The notes beneath the pieces are model-generated. The model ran no database searches, was not told the DNA's origin, and was given only the letters and a program-made list of their open reading frames with translations. This document shows, piece after piece, positions 24,120 to 32,273 of a DNA stretch of 64,000 nucleotides. The position numbers were made by a program, and so were the translations under genes. Position 1 is the first letter of the stretch. Each line of letters starts with the position of its first letter. Source of the stretch: Exilibacterium sp. (GTDB lineage: Bacteria > Pseudomonadota > Gammaproteobacteria > Pseudomonadales > Cellvibrionaceae); NCBI GenBank assembly GCA_028280195.1, contig JANQMH010000084.1:1-64000 (forward strand), in the 5' to 3' direction.

Positions 24120-25316
24120 CCCCTCCGCCCACCCCATCACCAACAACGCCACCACCCCACACCCCGCATAACCCAACACCAGTGGCTCCACACCACCGGC
24201 ATAGGCACGCGCAATCCCAATCCCCAGCGGAGCGGAAATCAACGTCGATAAGGAACCGACCACAGCGGCGCCGATGCCGGCAATATGCCCCAGCGGCTCC
24301 ATTGCCAGCGCATTCATATTGCCGAACAGAATGCCCGTACAGAACAGCACCAGCGAATAGTAAGACAGCAGCCACCACAGCGGCGGGTGCCCGTCAGCAC
24401 CGTGGGCCAGGACAAAAAAAGCGATCGAAGATCCGCATATCAGCAGCAGCGCCTGCCGCGACATGCGCTGCATACCGAGGCGCATCACCAGGCGGGCATT
24501 GACATAGGAGGCAGCGCCGATGGCCAGCGACAGCCCGGCGAAAACCAGCGCAAACCCGTCACCGAGGGCATACTGCTGCTGGAAGACCTGCTGCACCGTG
24601 CTGAGATAAGCCAGAAACGCGCCGAAAACAATGCCGGAGGCCAGGGTATAACCCAGTGCGATACGGTTGGAAAAGATCTCCGCCATACCCAGCCCCACCT
24701 GCCGCAGGGAAAACGGCAGGCGCCGCTCGGGCGGCAGCGTTTCCGGCTGGCGCAACATGAACCACAGCAGCAGCATTACCCCCAGCGCCAGAATCACCAT
24801 GAAAATCGCCCGCCAGTCGGCCACCCATAAAATTCCCTGGCCCAGCGCCGGTGCAATCATCGGCACCATGATAAATACCGTCATGGTAAACGACACCACC
24901 CGCGCCATGGCCGCGCCCTGGTACAGGTCCCGCACCAGGGCAATGGATATCGTGCGCGGCGCACCGACGCCGATGCCCTGCAGCAGCCGCCCCAGCAACA
25001 TGGTTTCAAAATCCGTCGCCAGCGCCGACAACAGACAGCCCAGTACAAAGATGCCCATGCCGATTAACACCGCCGGCTTGCGGCCGACACTGTCCGACAG
25101 CGGGCCGTAAATCAATTGGCCGAGGGCCATACCGATAAAAATCAGCGAAATCAGCAGCTGCGTATCGTTGGCACTGGCCACCCGCAGGTCGGTGCCGATT
25201 TCACCCAGGGCCGGGAGTATGGCATCGATCGCCAGGGCGATCAGGGCCATCATCGCCGCCATCAGGGCGACGAACTCGGCAAACGGCAGAGTCGGTCCGG
25301 CGCGCACGGCAGTCAA
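24105..25316 (-). CDS. Bcr/CflA-type MFS drug efflux transporter
   Basis: The 403-residue protein has twelve predicted membrane helices. The MFS motif A sits in the loop after helix 2 (GPLSDSVGRKPAVLIGM, about 72-88). LLGRLLQGIGVGAPRTISIALVRD (about 106-130) is typical of the Bcr/CflA family of drug:proton antiporters. It exports toxic small molecules across the inner membrane. It follows the AraC gene on the same strand by 12 bp, so the two are probably co-transcribed. The C-terminus (EGKREK) is encoded by the heptamer repeat array. Confidence 0.92.
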   Translation of the reverse strand: MTAVRAGPTLPFAEFVALMAAMMALIALAIDAILPALGEIGTDLRVASANDTQLLISLIFIGMALGQLIYGPLSDSVGRKPAVLIGMGIFVLGCLLSALATDFETMLLGRLLQGIGVGAPRTISIALVRDLYQGAAMARVVSFTMTVFIMVPMIAPALGQGILWVADWRAIFMVILALGVMLLLWFMLRQPETLPPERRLPFSLRQVGLGMAEIFSNRIALGYTLASGIVFGAFLAYLSTVQQVFQQQYALGDGFALVFAGLSLAIGAASYVNARLVMRLGMQRMSRQALLLICGSSIAFFVLAHGADGHPPLWWLLSYYSLVLFCTGILFGNMNALAMEPLGHIAGIGAAVVGSLSTLISAPLGIGIARAYAGGVEPLVLGYAGCGVVALLVMGWAEGKREK

Positions 25317-25328
25317 AGGCAGCGGACT

Positions 25329-26291
25329 CTATCGACGCGCATCTCTGGGGCTTATGCCATAGTGCTTCTTGAAGCAGCGGGAAAAATGCGCGGGGCTGGA
25401 AAAACCCACACTGTAGGCAATACATTCAATACTGTGACCGGCGTAGGCACTGTCATTGAGCATCTGCCGGCTTTTTTGCAGGCGTTTATTCAGAATCAGG
25501 GTGTGCAGCGTTTCGGTTTCATGCTGAAACAGTTTGTGTAGATAGCGAATGGAAATGCCCTGCGCCCGGGCGATATGGTGATTGGACAGCTCCGGGTTGC
25601 ACAGGTTGCTGTCAATATACTGGCGCACTCGCCTTTTCAGCGCATCGCGAACCACGCCGTGGTCCCCCACCTGCTCCAGCATCAGCGAGGAGGTAAAGGC
25701 CATGGCGATCATATTGACCAGGTTTTCCGACAGCTCATCCGGCGCCTGCTGCAGGTGCTGCAGTTCCCTGGCCAGCGAAAAAATAAAGTCGGTAAGCACT
25801 GACCCCAGTCCCGAGTTGCCCGAAATGGCGATCGCCGTATACTGTTCCGGGTTCATCAGATGGCGGCGCAACACCTCACTGGGTATCTGCACCACAAACT
25901 GGTGAAAGCGCTGCCTGAAGGTCAGCGAATAGGGCTGGGTGCTGTCGTAGAGGGCAAAGCTGCCGGGCGTCAACAGCGCCTCGCGGCCGCTCTGCCGCAC
26001 CAGTCCCTGCTGTGCCAGCTGAAAACTGATCAAAAACTCCGCCTCGGTGGACCTGGCGATCTGCCGCCGGGTGCGTTCGACGTACTGGGGGTCGGAGATG
26101 ATTTCGGCAAACTGCAGGTCGGCGACACCGACACCGCCGCGCAGTTCGCCATCGAAATTGCCCGCCTGCACCTGTTCGCAGTCGAGCTTGACAAACTCAT
26201 CGCAGACAATGCCCCGCCAGTAATCCAGACGATCTTCCCGGGCATGGGCTGCGGTGCTCTTTTGATAACCGCTGGAAATTAAAAAAGCCAT
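25329..26291 (-). CDS. AraC-family transcriptional regulator
   Basis: The 320-residue protein has an N-terminal cupin-like sensing domain (about 20-190, with DSTQPYSLTFRQRFHQFVVQIP, the FeaR/NahR-like AraC-binding type). The C-terminal double helix-turn-helix (about 220-318) contains IARAQGISIRYLHKLFQ and AYSVGFSSPAHFSRCFKKHYG. Such regulators often activate aromatic amine or aldehyde catabolism. It sits between the efflux gene and the aldoxime dehydratase, nitrilase and TBDR operon, all on the minus strand, so it may regulate either. A 7-bp array lies 32 bp upstream of its start codon. No clear ribosome-binding site is visible. Confidence 0.9.
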   Translation of the reverse strand: MAFLISSGYQKSTAAHAREDRLDYWRGIVCDEFVKLDCEQVQAGNFDGELRGGVGVADLQFAEIISDPQYVERTRRQIARSTEAEFLISFQLAQQGLVRQSGREALLTPGSFALYDSTQPYSLTFRQRFHQFVVQIPSEVLRRHLMNPEQYTAIAISGNSGLGSVLTDFIFSLARELQHLQQAPDELSENLVNMIAMAFTSSLMLEQVGDHGVVRDALKRRVRQYIDSNLCNPELSNHHIARAQGISIRYLHKLFQHETETLHTLILNKRLQKSRQMLNDSAYAGHSIECIAYSVGFSSPAHFSRCFKKHYGISPRDARR

Positions 26292-26322
26292 ATATATGGA
26301 AAAACCCGAAGTAAGCTGGCTG

Positions 26323-26364
26323 AGCTAACCGTTAACAGCTTACGGTTAACAGCTCACAGCTAAA
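26323..26364. repeat. 7-bp tandem repeat, six copies, upstream of the AraC gene
   Basis: AGCTAAC, CGTTAAC, AGCTTAC, GGTTAAC, AGCTCAC and AGCTAAA run consecutively. The array lies between the aldoxime dehydratase stop codon and the AraC start codon (minus strand), in the probable leader of the AraC gene. Confidence 0.85.
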
Positions 26365-26404
26365 ACACCGGGGAGCCGGGGCTGCCGTGAACTGTAGGCT
26401 GCAG

Positions 26405-27421
26405 TCACTCCATACTACTATTTTCCCTGATATAACTCAAAAGCCCGGTATTCCGGTGGCAGCCAATATACTCGAACTCGCATTTATCCGCGGGCAATAC
26501 CGTCACCTCGTGCCAGAGCCGCAGCTGCATCTGTTCGCCGAAAGTCTTGACCATCTGCATGAAGCTGCCGAAAATCGCCAGGTGGGTGGGGTGGCTCTTG
26601 GCCCAGTTTTCCAGCGCGTAGATATCGGTGGTATAGCCGAGACCGAAGCTCTGCTCGGTTGCCGACCAGTCACTGTTCTTCTTGTCGAAAAAGCGCATGC
26701 TGTAGCAGTTTGTCTCCAGCGGGTTATCGCGCAGAAAATGCATGCCTTGCAGCAGCACCGGATGTACCTTCTCCAGGTAGTGGGCCTTCTCCTCGTCGGG
26801 GCAGTACGACCAGTTCTGCCCGGAACGAATCACGCAGACATTCTCAGGCGGCGCCAGCAACACCCGGGCGCCAGCGGCGCTCACCTTCGCCGGCAGCGGC
26901 GTCGCGACGCTGTCGATATTTTTTAAGCTGTCACTGTCCGACAGCGGTATCCGGTCACGCGCCCCGCCGGGATAACCGTGCTCCCTGATGGGCCCGGCCA
27001 GCGAGTCGGCAGTGACACCGATGCCATGTGGCGCCTGGGTGGAATGCAGGGTTTCGAAGCGATCAAAGGGCATCACCACAATTTCCCGCCAGTAGCCAAC
27101 GCCGTCGGCCGGCCGCCGGGCATCGGCCCACCATTCGCCATTGCCTTCGCCGGCCCACCATTTTCGGTACTCGCTGTGACGCCAGTAGCCGATATAGAGA
27201 TAATTACTGACGCCGCGCTGATCCACAAACATGGCCTGCTCCAGCGCCGCCGGGGGGTGGGCGCCGGCGAAAGCGCGCACCGCCCAGTTATCCAGCAGTG
27301 TCGGCTGTTCGGCCTGTATGGCGAAATAGGCGGCCACCAGCGGATCGGCGGTATCGCGCCAGACCGACTGCCAGGCCGGCGCCGGCGGCTCCCAACCGTT
27401 GGGCATGCTGTTTCTGGGCAT
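26405..27421 (-). CDS. Haem-dependent aldoxime dehydratase (phenylacetaldoxime dehydratase family)
   Basis: The 338-residue protein matches the Oxd family throughout: HGYPGGARDRIPLS (about 148-161), NVCVIRSGQNWSYC (the Arg and Ser of the distal site), LEKVHPVLLQGMHFLRDNPLETNC, LENWAKSHPTHLAIFGSF (haem-ligand region) and LRLWHEVTVLPADKCEFEYI with a distal His. The enzyme removes water from an aldoxime (R-CH=NOH) to give a nitrile, with ferrous haem bound directly to the substrate. It lies 40 bp after the nitrilase gene on the same strand, which would use its product. Aldoxime range is unknown; neighbours suggest arylacetaldoximes. Confidence 0.93.
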   Translation of the reverse strand: MPRNSMPNGWEPPAPAWQSVWRDTADPLVAAYFAIQAEQPTLLDNWAVRAFAGAHPPAALEQAMFVDQRGVSNYLYIGYWRHSEYRKWWAGEGNGEWWADARRPADGVGYWREIVVMPFDRFETLHSTQAPHGIGVTADSLAGPIREHGYPGGARDRIPLSDSDSLKNIDSVATPLPAKVSAAGARVLLAPPENVCVIRSGQNWSYCPDEEKAHYLEKVHPVLLQGMHFLRDNPLETNCYSMRFFDKKNSDWSATEQSFGLGYTTDIYALENWAKSHPTHLAIFGSFMQMVKTFGEQMQLRLWHEVTVLPADKCEFEYIGCHRNTGLLSYIRENSSME

Positions 27422-27461
27422 GGCTTATCCTCCTGTTTTCGGCTTGCATCTCGGTGCGCTG

Positions 27462-28478
27462 TTACTGCATCACTGCCCGCTCGTCCTCGTCGTCGGCCCC
27501 CGCGGCGGCGGCCACCTCTTCTGTCAGCTCCGGTGTGAATACCTCGACCTTCGGCTGCGGGCAGCGGTTGAGCAGCAGGCGGGTAACATCCGGCCGCGAG
27601 TAGTGGCCAACGGGATCGGCAAAGGACTTGGCAACGGCAATCGCCCCCAGATCGATTTCCGCATACAGCAATCCCTCTTCGGCAGGCGCCAGGCCGTCGC
27701 ACATCGGGCTGCCGTCCGGGGCGTAGATCTGTGCAAAGCCGCCGCCCACTTTCAGCAGTTGCGCCTGCCGGTCATTTTCCACCAGGGTATCGTGCATCTG
27801 CTGGGAAACTACCCCGCAGGGCGCCAGCACATAGCACTGCCCCTCCATGGCATAGACCTGCGATACCGCCGTGTTTGCCTGCGCCCCCAGCGAGTAGGCC
27901 TGGGGATAGCAGCTGAACGACGGCCAGGCGGCAATATGAATCTGTTCGTGCATGCTGAACATGGCATACTTGGTCAGCGGTTGAATATGTTCCCAGCAGC
28001 ACAACTGCCCTATGCGGCCCAGCGCCGTGTCCGGCACGGCGATATGACTGCCGTCGCCGTCGCCGTAGACGGTTCTCTCCATATGCGTCGGTTTCAGTTT
28101 GCGCCGCGCCTGCACCAGTTCACCCTTGTCGTCAAACAAAAACTGGGCGATGTACAGGGAACCGTGATCGCGCTCACTGGCGCCGGCGGAGACGAATATG
28201 CCGTTGTCTCTGGCGGCCTCGGCCAGGCGGTTGAAGGCATCGCCGCCCACCACCAGGCTGTTTTCGTGGTAGCGCTGAAAATATTTGATATTGTCGGCCG
28301 TTGCCGACAGCCAGATCCACCACGGGTAGCCGGGAAACCAGCACTCCGAAAAGGCGACAATGCGGGCGCCTGCGCGCGCCGCCGCCTCAATCAGCCCGGA
28401 GGCTTTGTCCAGGCAGGCGTCCAGGTCCATAAACGCCGGCGCGGCCTGTACCACGGCGGCTTTAAACGTACTACTCAT
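27462..28478 (-). CDS. Nitrilase
   Basis: The 338-residue protein is a nitrilase-superfamily branch 1 enzyme. The Glu-Lys-Cys triad is clear: E45 in AFSECWFPGYP, K129 in RRKLKPTHMER and C161 in QLCCWEHIQPL; the second glutamate E134 is also kept. It hydrolyses a nitrile to the carboxylate and ammonia in one step. The ATG at 28478 is preceded by GGAGATAAGGTG; the longer frame to 28550 is discarded. It is the middle gene of the unit TBDR, nitrilase, aldoxime dehydratase. Its length and CWEH site fit aliphatic or arylaceto-nitrilases. Confidence 0.94.
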   Translation of the reverse strand: MSSTFKAAVVQAAPAFMDLDACLDKASGLIEAAARAGARIVAFSECWFPGYPWWIWLSATADNIKYFQRYHENSLVVGGDAFNRLAEAARDNGIFVSAGASERDHGSLYIAQFLFDDKGELVQARRKLKPTHMERTVYGDGDGSHIAVPDTALGRIGQLCCWEHIQPLTKYAMFSMHEQIHIAAWPSFSCYPQAYSLGAQANTAVSQVYAMEGQCYVLAPCGVVSQQMHDTLVENDRQAQLLKVGGGFAQIYAPDGSPMCDGLAPAEEGLLYAEIDLGAIAVAKSFADPVGHYSRPDVTRLLLNRCPQPKVEVFTPELTEEVAAAAGADDEDERAVMQ

Positions 28479-28546
28479 CACCTTATCTCCTCGGGTTCGG
28501 GTAATACCGGCGCTGACGGCCGCGCCGGGGCGAAAGTTGGCCGGGG

Positions 28547-30856
28547 TCAATACCGGTACCTGAAAGTCACGCCGTATTCCCGCGGCCGGTTGTAATTGGC
28601 CTCGTGGAAACCCAGGCCGAAATTGGAATCGCCGCTTTCGATAAAGCGTTCATCGCCCAGGTTCTCGGCAAATACCACCACATCCATAGCCTCACCGATG
28701 GAAAGGCGCACCGAGGCATTGACGATATCGTATGCCTCCTGGAACAGGAACGGTGAATTCTGCGAGTCATTGAAAATATCGTCGGTATAGGCATAGTCAA
28801 TGCGAAAAGCCAGCTCATTGGTGCTCAAGGCCAGGGTGTATTCCAGACCGAGGTTGAAAGAGTTTTCCGGTGTATTGACCAGCTTGGCCGACTCGTCGAT
28901 CGCCAGGGACAGGCCCTCGATGGGGTTAATATCCTGATACTCCGCATCGATATAGCCATAGCCCATATCCAGCTGCAGATTGTCGCTCAGCAGCGCGGTC
29001 ACCTCCAGCTCCAGCCCGATAATATCGACAGTGCCGGCGTTGGCGGTGATGGGCCCGCCCAGATTGTCGAAGAAAGTCACCTGCACGTCCTCGTAGTCGG
29101 CATAAAAAGCCGCGGCATTGATGCGCACGCGATCGTCGAAGCCCTGCCACTTGACACCGATTTCATGGGAGTCAAGGGTCTCCGGCTCGAAGGTACGCGC
29201 ATCGGGCACGGCCTCGACATAGCGCAGTACAAAGCCGCCGCTTTTGAAGCCCTGGGAAAAACTGTAGTAAAGCAGGGTACCGTCGGCCAGCTTGGCATCG
29301 ACGCCGAACTTGTAGGTTGTCTCCTCGAAGGCATCATCGGTGGTACCGCTGCCAGTGCCCACCAGCGGCTGCAGTCCCGGGGTAAACACACCGTTCTCGT
29401 TGACCGCACCGGGAAAGAACGGCAGTGGATTGCCCTCGATATCGGCGCCGATATACTGGGTATAATCAAAACTTTTTTCATCGCGGGTATGGCGAATGCC
29501 GCCGGTAACGGCAAAGAGGTCACTCAGGCGCCAGGTCGCCTGAAAATAGGCGGCTTCACTGCTGTTGTCCACGGCGGCAAAGTTGCTGATGGCCGCGGGG
29601 AAGCCGCCGCTGAGATCCGGCACAGGCAAAAACACCCGCACAAAAACATTGTCCGTGCCCTCTTCCTCGAAGTAATACAAACCGCCGACGTACTGCAAGC
29701 GGTCATCGAAGGCACTCCCGGTCAGCTGCAACTCGTGGCTGGTCTGCTCGTGTTCGTAATCCGGGTTCAGGGTTTCGGTAATCACCTCGGGCGAGTTATC
29801 GGCGTCGCGGAAAAATTCGCCCTCGGTCTGGCGATAGGCGACGGTGTATTTGAGGTCAAAAGGCCCGGCGTCAACGTTACCGACCAGGGACAAACCGTCG
29901 ATCTCCAGGTCGGTGCCACTGCTGCCGGTGCCAAAACTGCGGTCGTCATCCCCCGCAGTGACATACTGCGCGAGGTCCGCCAGGCCGGCATCGATATCAC
30001 CGAAGGTGGCCAGGCCATAGCCGATGGTGCCGGCGCCCGGGGTAAACCCGGCCAGCGTCGACCCGGCGCTCTCCTCATCGATGCGGGTATGGTCAAAGCT
30101 GAACTGGAAATCCCAGCGGTCGCCGGGTGCAAAGACCAGCGTACCGCGCAGCGCCAGTTTGTCCTCGTCGCCGAGATCGCCGCCCGCCAGCTCGCGATCG
30201 ACAAAGCCGTCGCGGTTTTTCACGGACACGGCAAAGGTGGAGCGCAGGGCGTCGCTAAAAGGAATATCGATGGAGGCCCTGATATCCTGGCGATCGAAGT
30301 TACCGGCGGTCAGCGCGATTTGGCCCGCCAGTTGCTCAGCCGGCTGGCGCGAGGTAATACTGATGGCACCGCCAATGGTATTGCGGCCGAACAGTGTGCC
30401 CTGCGGACCGCGCAGCACCTCGATGCGCTCGACATCCAGTACATCCAGTACGCCGCCCGCGGAGCGGGAAACATAGACGCCGTCCACATAAGTGCCGACA
30501 CCGGGATCGGTGGTGAGGCTGAAGTCGGTATTGCCGATACCGCGGATAAACACCACCGCCCCGGAGGACAGACCGCTGACCGGCGAGGTGGTATCGAAAA
30601 CCAGATTGGGCGTGAACTCGGCAACCTCGGAGATATCGTCGATGCCCTTGTTCTGCATGGCGCTGGCGGTGAATGCCGATACGGCAATGGGTGTGTCCTG
30701 CAGGCTCGCCTCGCGCTTCTGCGCCGTGACCACGATTTCCTCCAGCTCCGCCGCCGCGGCAGCGGGCAGGCCGCCGCCAAACAGCAGGGTGTGGGCTGCG
30801 GCCAGGGCCACCGGCCCGGCGGCAAAGCAACGGCAGCTGCGTCTGTTGTCGGTCAT
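28547..30856 (-). CDS. TonB-dependent receptor of the nitrilase/aldoxime operon
   Basis: This 769-residue receptor starts MTDNRRSCRC after GGAGGAG. It has a signal segment ending near AAAAE, a TonB box (LEEIVVTAQKREASLQ, about 38-53), a plug with VERIEVLRGPQGTLFGRNTI and a barrel containing FSQGFKSGGF and ending in GVTFRYRY. Its gene precedes the nitrilase and aldoxime dehydratase genes on the same strand with a 68-bp gap. It probably imports an oxime- or nitrile-bearing compound or its parent conjugate. No iron-uptake gene is adjacent. Confidence 0.94.
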   Translation of the reverse strand: MTDNRRSCRCFAAGPVALAAAHTLLFGGGLPAAAAAELEEIVVTAQKREASLQDTPIAVSAFTASAMQNKGIDDISEVAEFTPNLVFDTTSPVSGLSSGAVVFIRGIGNTDFSLTTDPGVGTYVDGVYVSRSAGGVLDVLDVERIEVLRGPQGTLFGRNTIGGAISITSRQPAEQLAGQIALTAGNFDRQDIRASIDIPFSDALRSTFAVSVKNRDGFVDRELAGGDLGDEDKLALRGTLVFAPGDRWDFQFSFDHTRIDEESAGSTLAGFTPGAGTIGYGLATFGDIDAGLADLAQYVTAGDDDRSFGTGSSGTDLEIDGLSLVGNVDAGPFDLKYTVAYRQTEGEFFRDADNSPEVITETLNPDYEHEQTSHELQLTGSAFDDRLQYVGGLYYFEEEGTDNVFVRVFLPVPDLSGGFPAAISNFAAVDNSSEAAYFQATWRLSDLFAVTGGIRHTRDEKSFDYTQYIGADIEGNPLPFFPGAVNENGVFTPGLQPLVGTGSGTTDDAFEETTYKFGVDAKLADGTLLYYSFSQGFKSGGFVLRYVEAVPDARTFEPETLDSHEIGVKWQGFDDRVRINAAAFYADYEDVQVTFFDNLGGPITANAGTVDIIGLELEVTALLSDNLQLDMGYGYIDAEYQDINPIEGLSLAIDESAKLVNTPENSFNLGLEYTLALSTNELAFRIDYAYTDDIFNDSQNSPFLFQEAYDIVNASVRLSIGEAMDVVVFAENLGDERFIESGDSNFGLGFHEANYNRPREYGVTFRYRY

Positions 30857-31108
30857 ATCGCTCTCCTCCGGTGTTATCGCCACCACAGGGGTGACTTATT
30901 TTCCACCACTGTAAACCGCAGCAGGCAACCGGCCCATGTTTATAAAGGCCCCAAAACTTGCCGATTCGGGCACTGATGGTGAACGGGCCCGACAATCGGG
31001 TCATATCGGCACCGGCATGCGGGCTTGTCCGGCGCCGCCATAGCGACTAAGCTGTGGCCCGACAATTCCGGCAGCCGAACCCGGACATCCCCACAGATAT
31101 AAGCAACC

Positions 31109-31633
31109 ATGGCCAAAGTTTTCTTGCAACGGATGGGCAACCTGCAGTTTCCACTGTATTTCCTGGTGACTATGGCGGCCTTGACTGGTCTCTACTACAC
31201 CTTGCCGGACTGGTTTATTGAGAGCGTACTGGTGCGCTTTTTCGCCGTCATACCCGGCGCGACCATACTGGACTGGATGACGCCCGCCTATGCGGTAAGC
31301 AGCGAGCAGACCCGCATCATCTCGCCGCTGGTGCGGCTCAACGTACTGAAGGGCTGTGAGGGAACCGAAGTACTGCTGATTCTCTACGCGGCCATTTTTG
31401 CCGTTTTCAGGCCACTGCGCTACAGCCTGCCGGGTATCCTCGCCGGCACGCTGCTGGTATTCGTCCTCAACCAGCTGCGTATCGTCGCGCTGTTTTTCAT
31501 AGCGGCCTACGAAAAAAACCTGTTCGAACTGGTACACGGCTTCCTGGCACCGGTGGTGATGATCGCCGCCGCCAGCGGCTTCTTCCTGTTGTGGATGCGG
31601 TGGTCAGAGAGTGGGCGGGCGAGCGGCCCATGA
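31109..31633 (+). CDS. Exosortase, XrtH-like
   Basis: The 174-residue inner-membrane protein has the exosortase/archaeosortase active-site set in membrane-edge positions: C83 in NVLKGCEGTEVLL, R124 in LNQLRIVALF and H143 in FELVHGFLAP. Its short length (about 170 against 290 for EpsH) and the partner gene fit the XrtH type, which processes proteins with an IPTL-type C-terminal sorting signal. No protein in this window ends in such a signal, so its targets are elsewhere. It is coupled to the next gene by ATGA. Confidence 0.82.
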   Translation: MAKVFLQRMGNLQFPLYFLVTMAALTGLYYTLPDWFIESVLVRFFAVIPGATILDWMTPAYAVSSEQTRIISPLVRLNVLKGCEGTEVLLILYAAIFAVFRPLRYSLPGILAGTLLVFVLNQLRIVALFFIAAYEKNLFELVHGFLAPVVMIAAASGFFLLWMRWSESGRASGP

Positions 31634-32253
31634 TAAACCCGCAGACGGCGCCGCCGGCGCTGCGGGCGACGGTATTTTTACTGTCGTTGATTGTCATCGG
31701 CTGGCTGTTGTTCAGCTTTCGAACCGGTATCGGTAACGCCCTGCTGCCATTGCTGAACGCCGTCGTCAGTCTGCTTGAACGCCAGTACGATATCGCCGAA
31801 TTCAATATCATTCGCAAAAGAAACGAGTTCGTCTACCACTTGCGGCTGGTCAGCGAGGGGCCCATAGTGCTGTACGGGCATCGCCTGCCCGGCATGGATG
31901 TCAGTGCCACTACGCTGGTAACGCACAGCCTGCAGCAGATATTCATTATCAGTGCGGCGCTGCTGGCCGGCCTGCTGTTCTGCCCGGTATACGGCCTGCG
32001 CCTGACACTGTTGATGGCGGCGGCATTAATCCCGGCGCTGGCGCTGGATATACCCTTCGTGCTGCTCGGCAGCATCGAGGGCCTGATTCTGCAAAACCTG
32101 GCGCCGCACAAACTCGACGGCAGCTGGCTGGTGCAGTGGGAAAAAATACTGACCAACGGCGGCAGGATGGCAATCGCCATTGGCCTCAGTGCGCTGGCGC
32201 TGGGGCTGGCGCGAAAACCGGACCCCGGCGCCGCTGTTGCCGATCCCGGCTAG
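31630..32253 (+). CDS. Exosortase-associated membrane protein
   Basis: The 207-residue protein has an N-terminal membrane helix (ALRATVFLLSLIVIGWLLFS), a roughly 70-residue extracytoplasmic segment with YGHRLPGMDVSATTLVTHSL, and two or three C-terminal helices. The start at 31630 overlaps the exosortase stop (ATGA). From memory this matches the partner protein found beside XrtH exosortases; the biochemical role is unknown. The layout suggests it shapes or anchors the sorting complex in the inner membrane. Confidence 0.68.
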   Translation: MINPQTAPPALRATVFLLSLIVIGWLLFSFRTGIGNALLPLLNAVVSLLERQYDIAEFNIIRKRNEFVYHLRLVSEGPIVLYGHRLPGMDVSATTLVTHSLQQIFIISAALLAGLLFCPVYGLRLTLLMAAALIPALALDIPFVLLGSIEGLILQNLAPHKLDGSWLVQWEKILTNGGRMAIAIGLSALALGLARKPDPGAAVADPG

Positions 32254-32273
32254 TTTCTGGCGCCAGTGCAACC

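Noticed and set aside
29165..30976. 603-residue plus-strand frame opposite the nitrilase-operon TBDR
   Set aside because: Low-complexity antisense frame over a receptor gene with full plug and barrel motifs.
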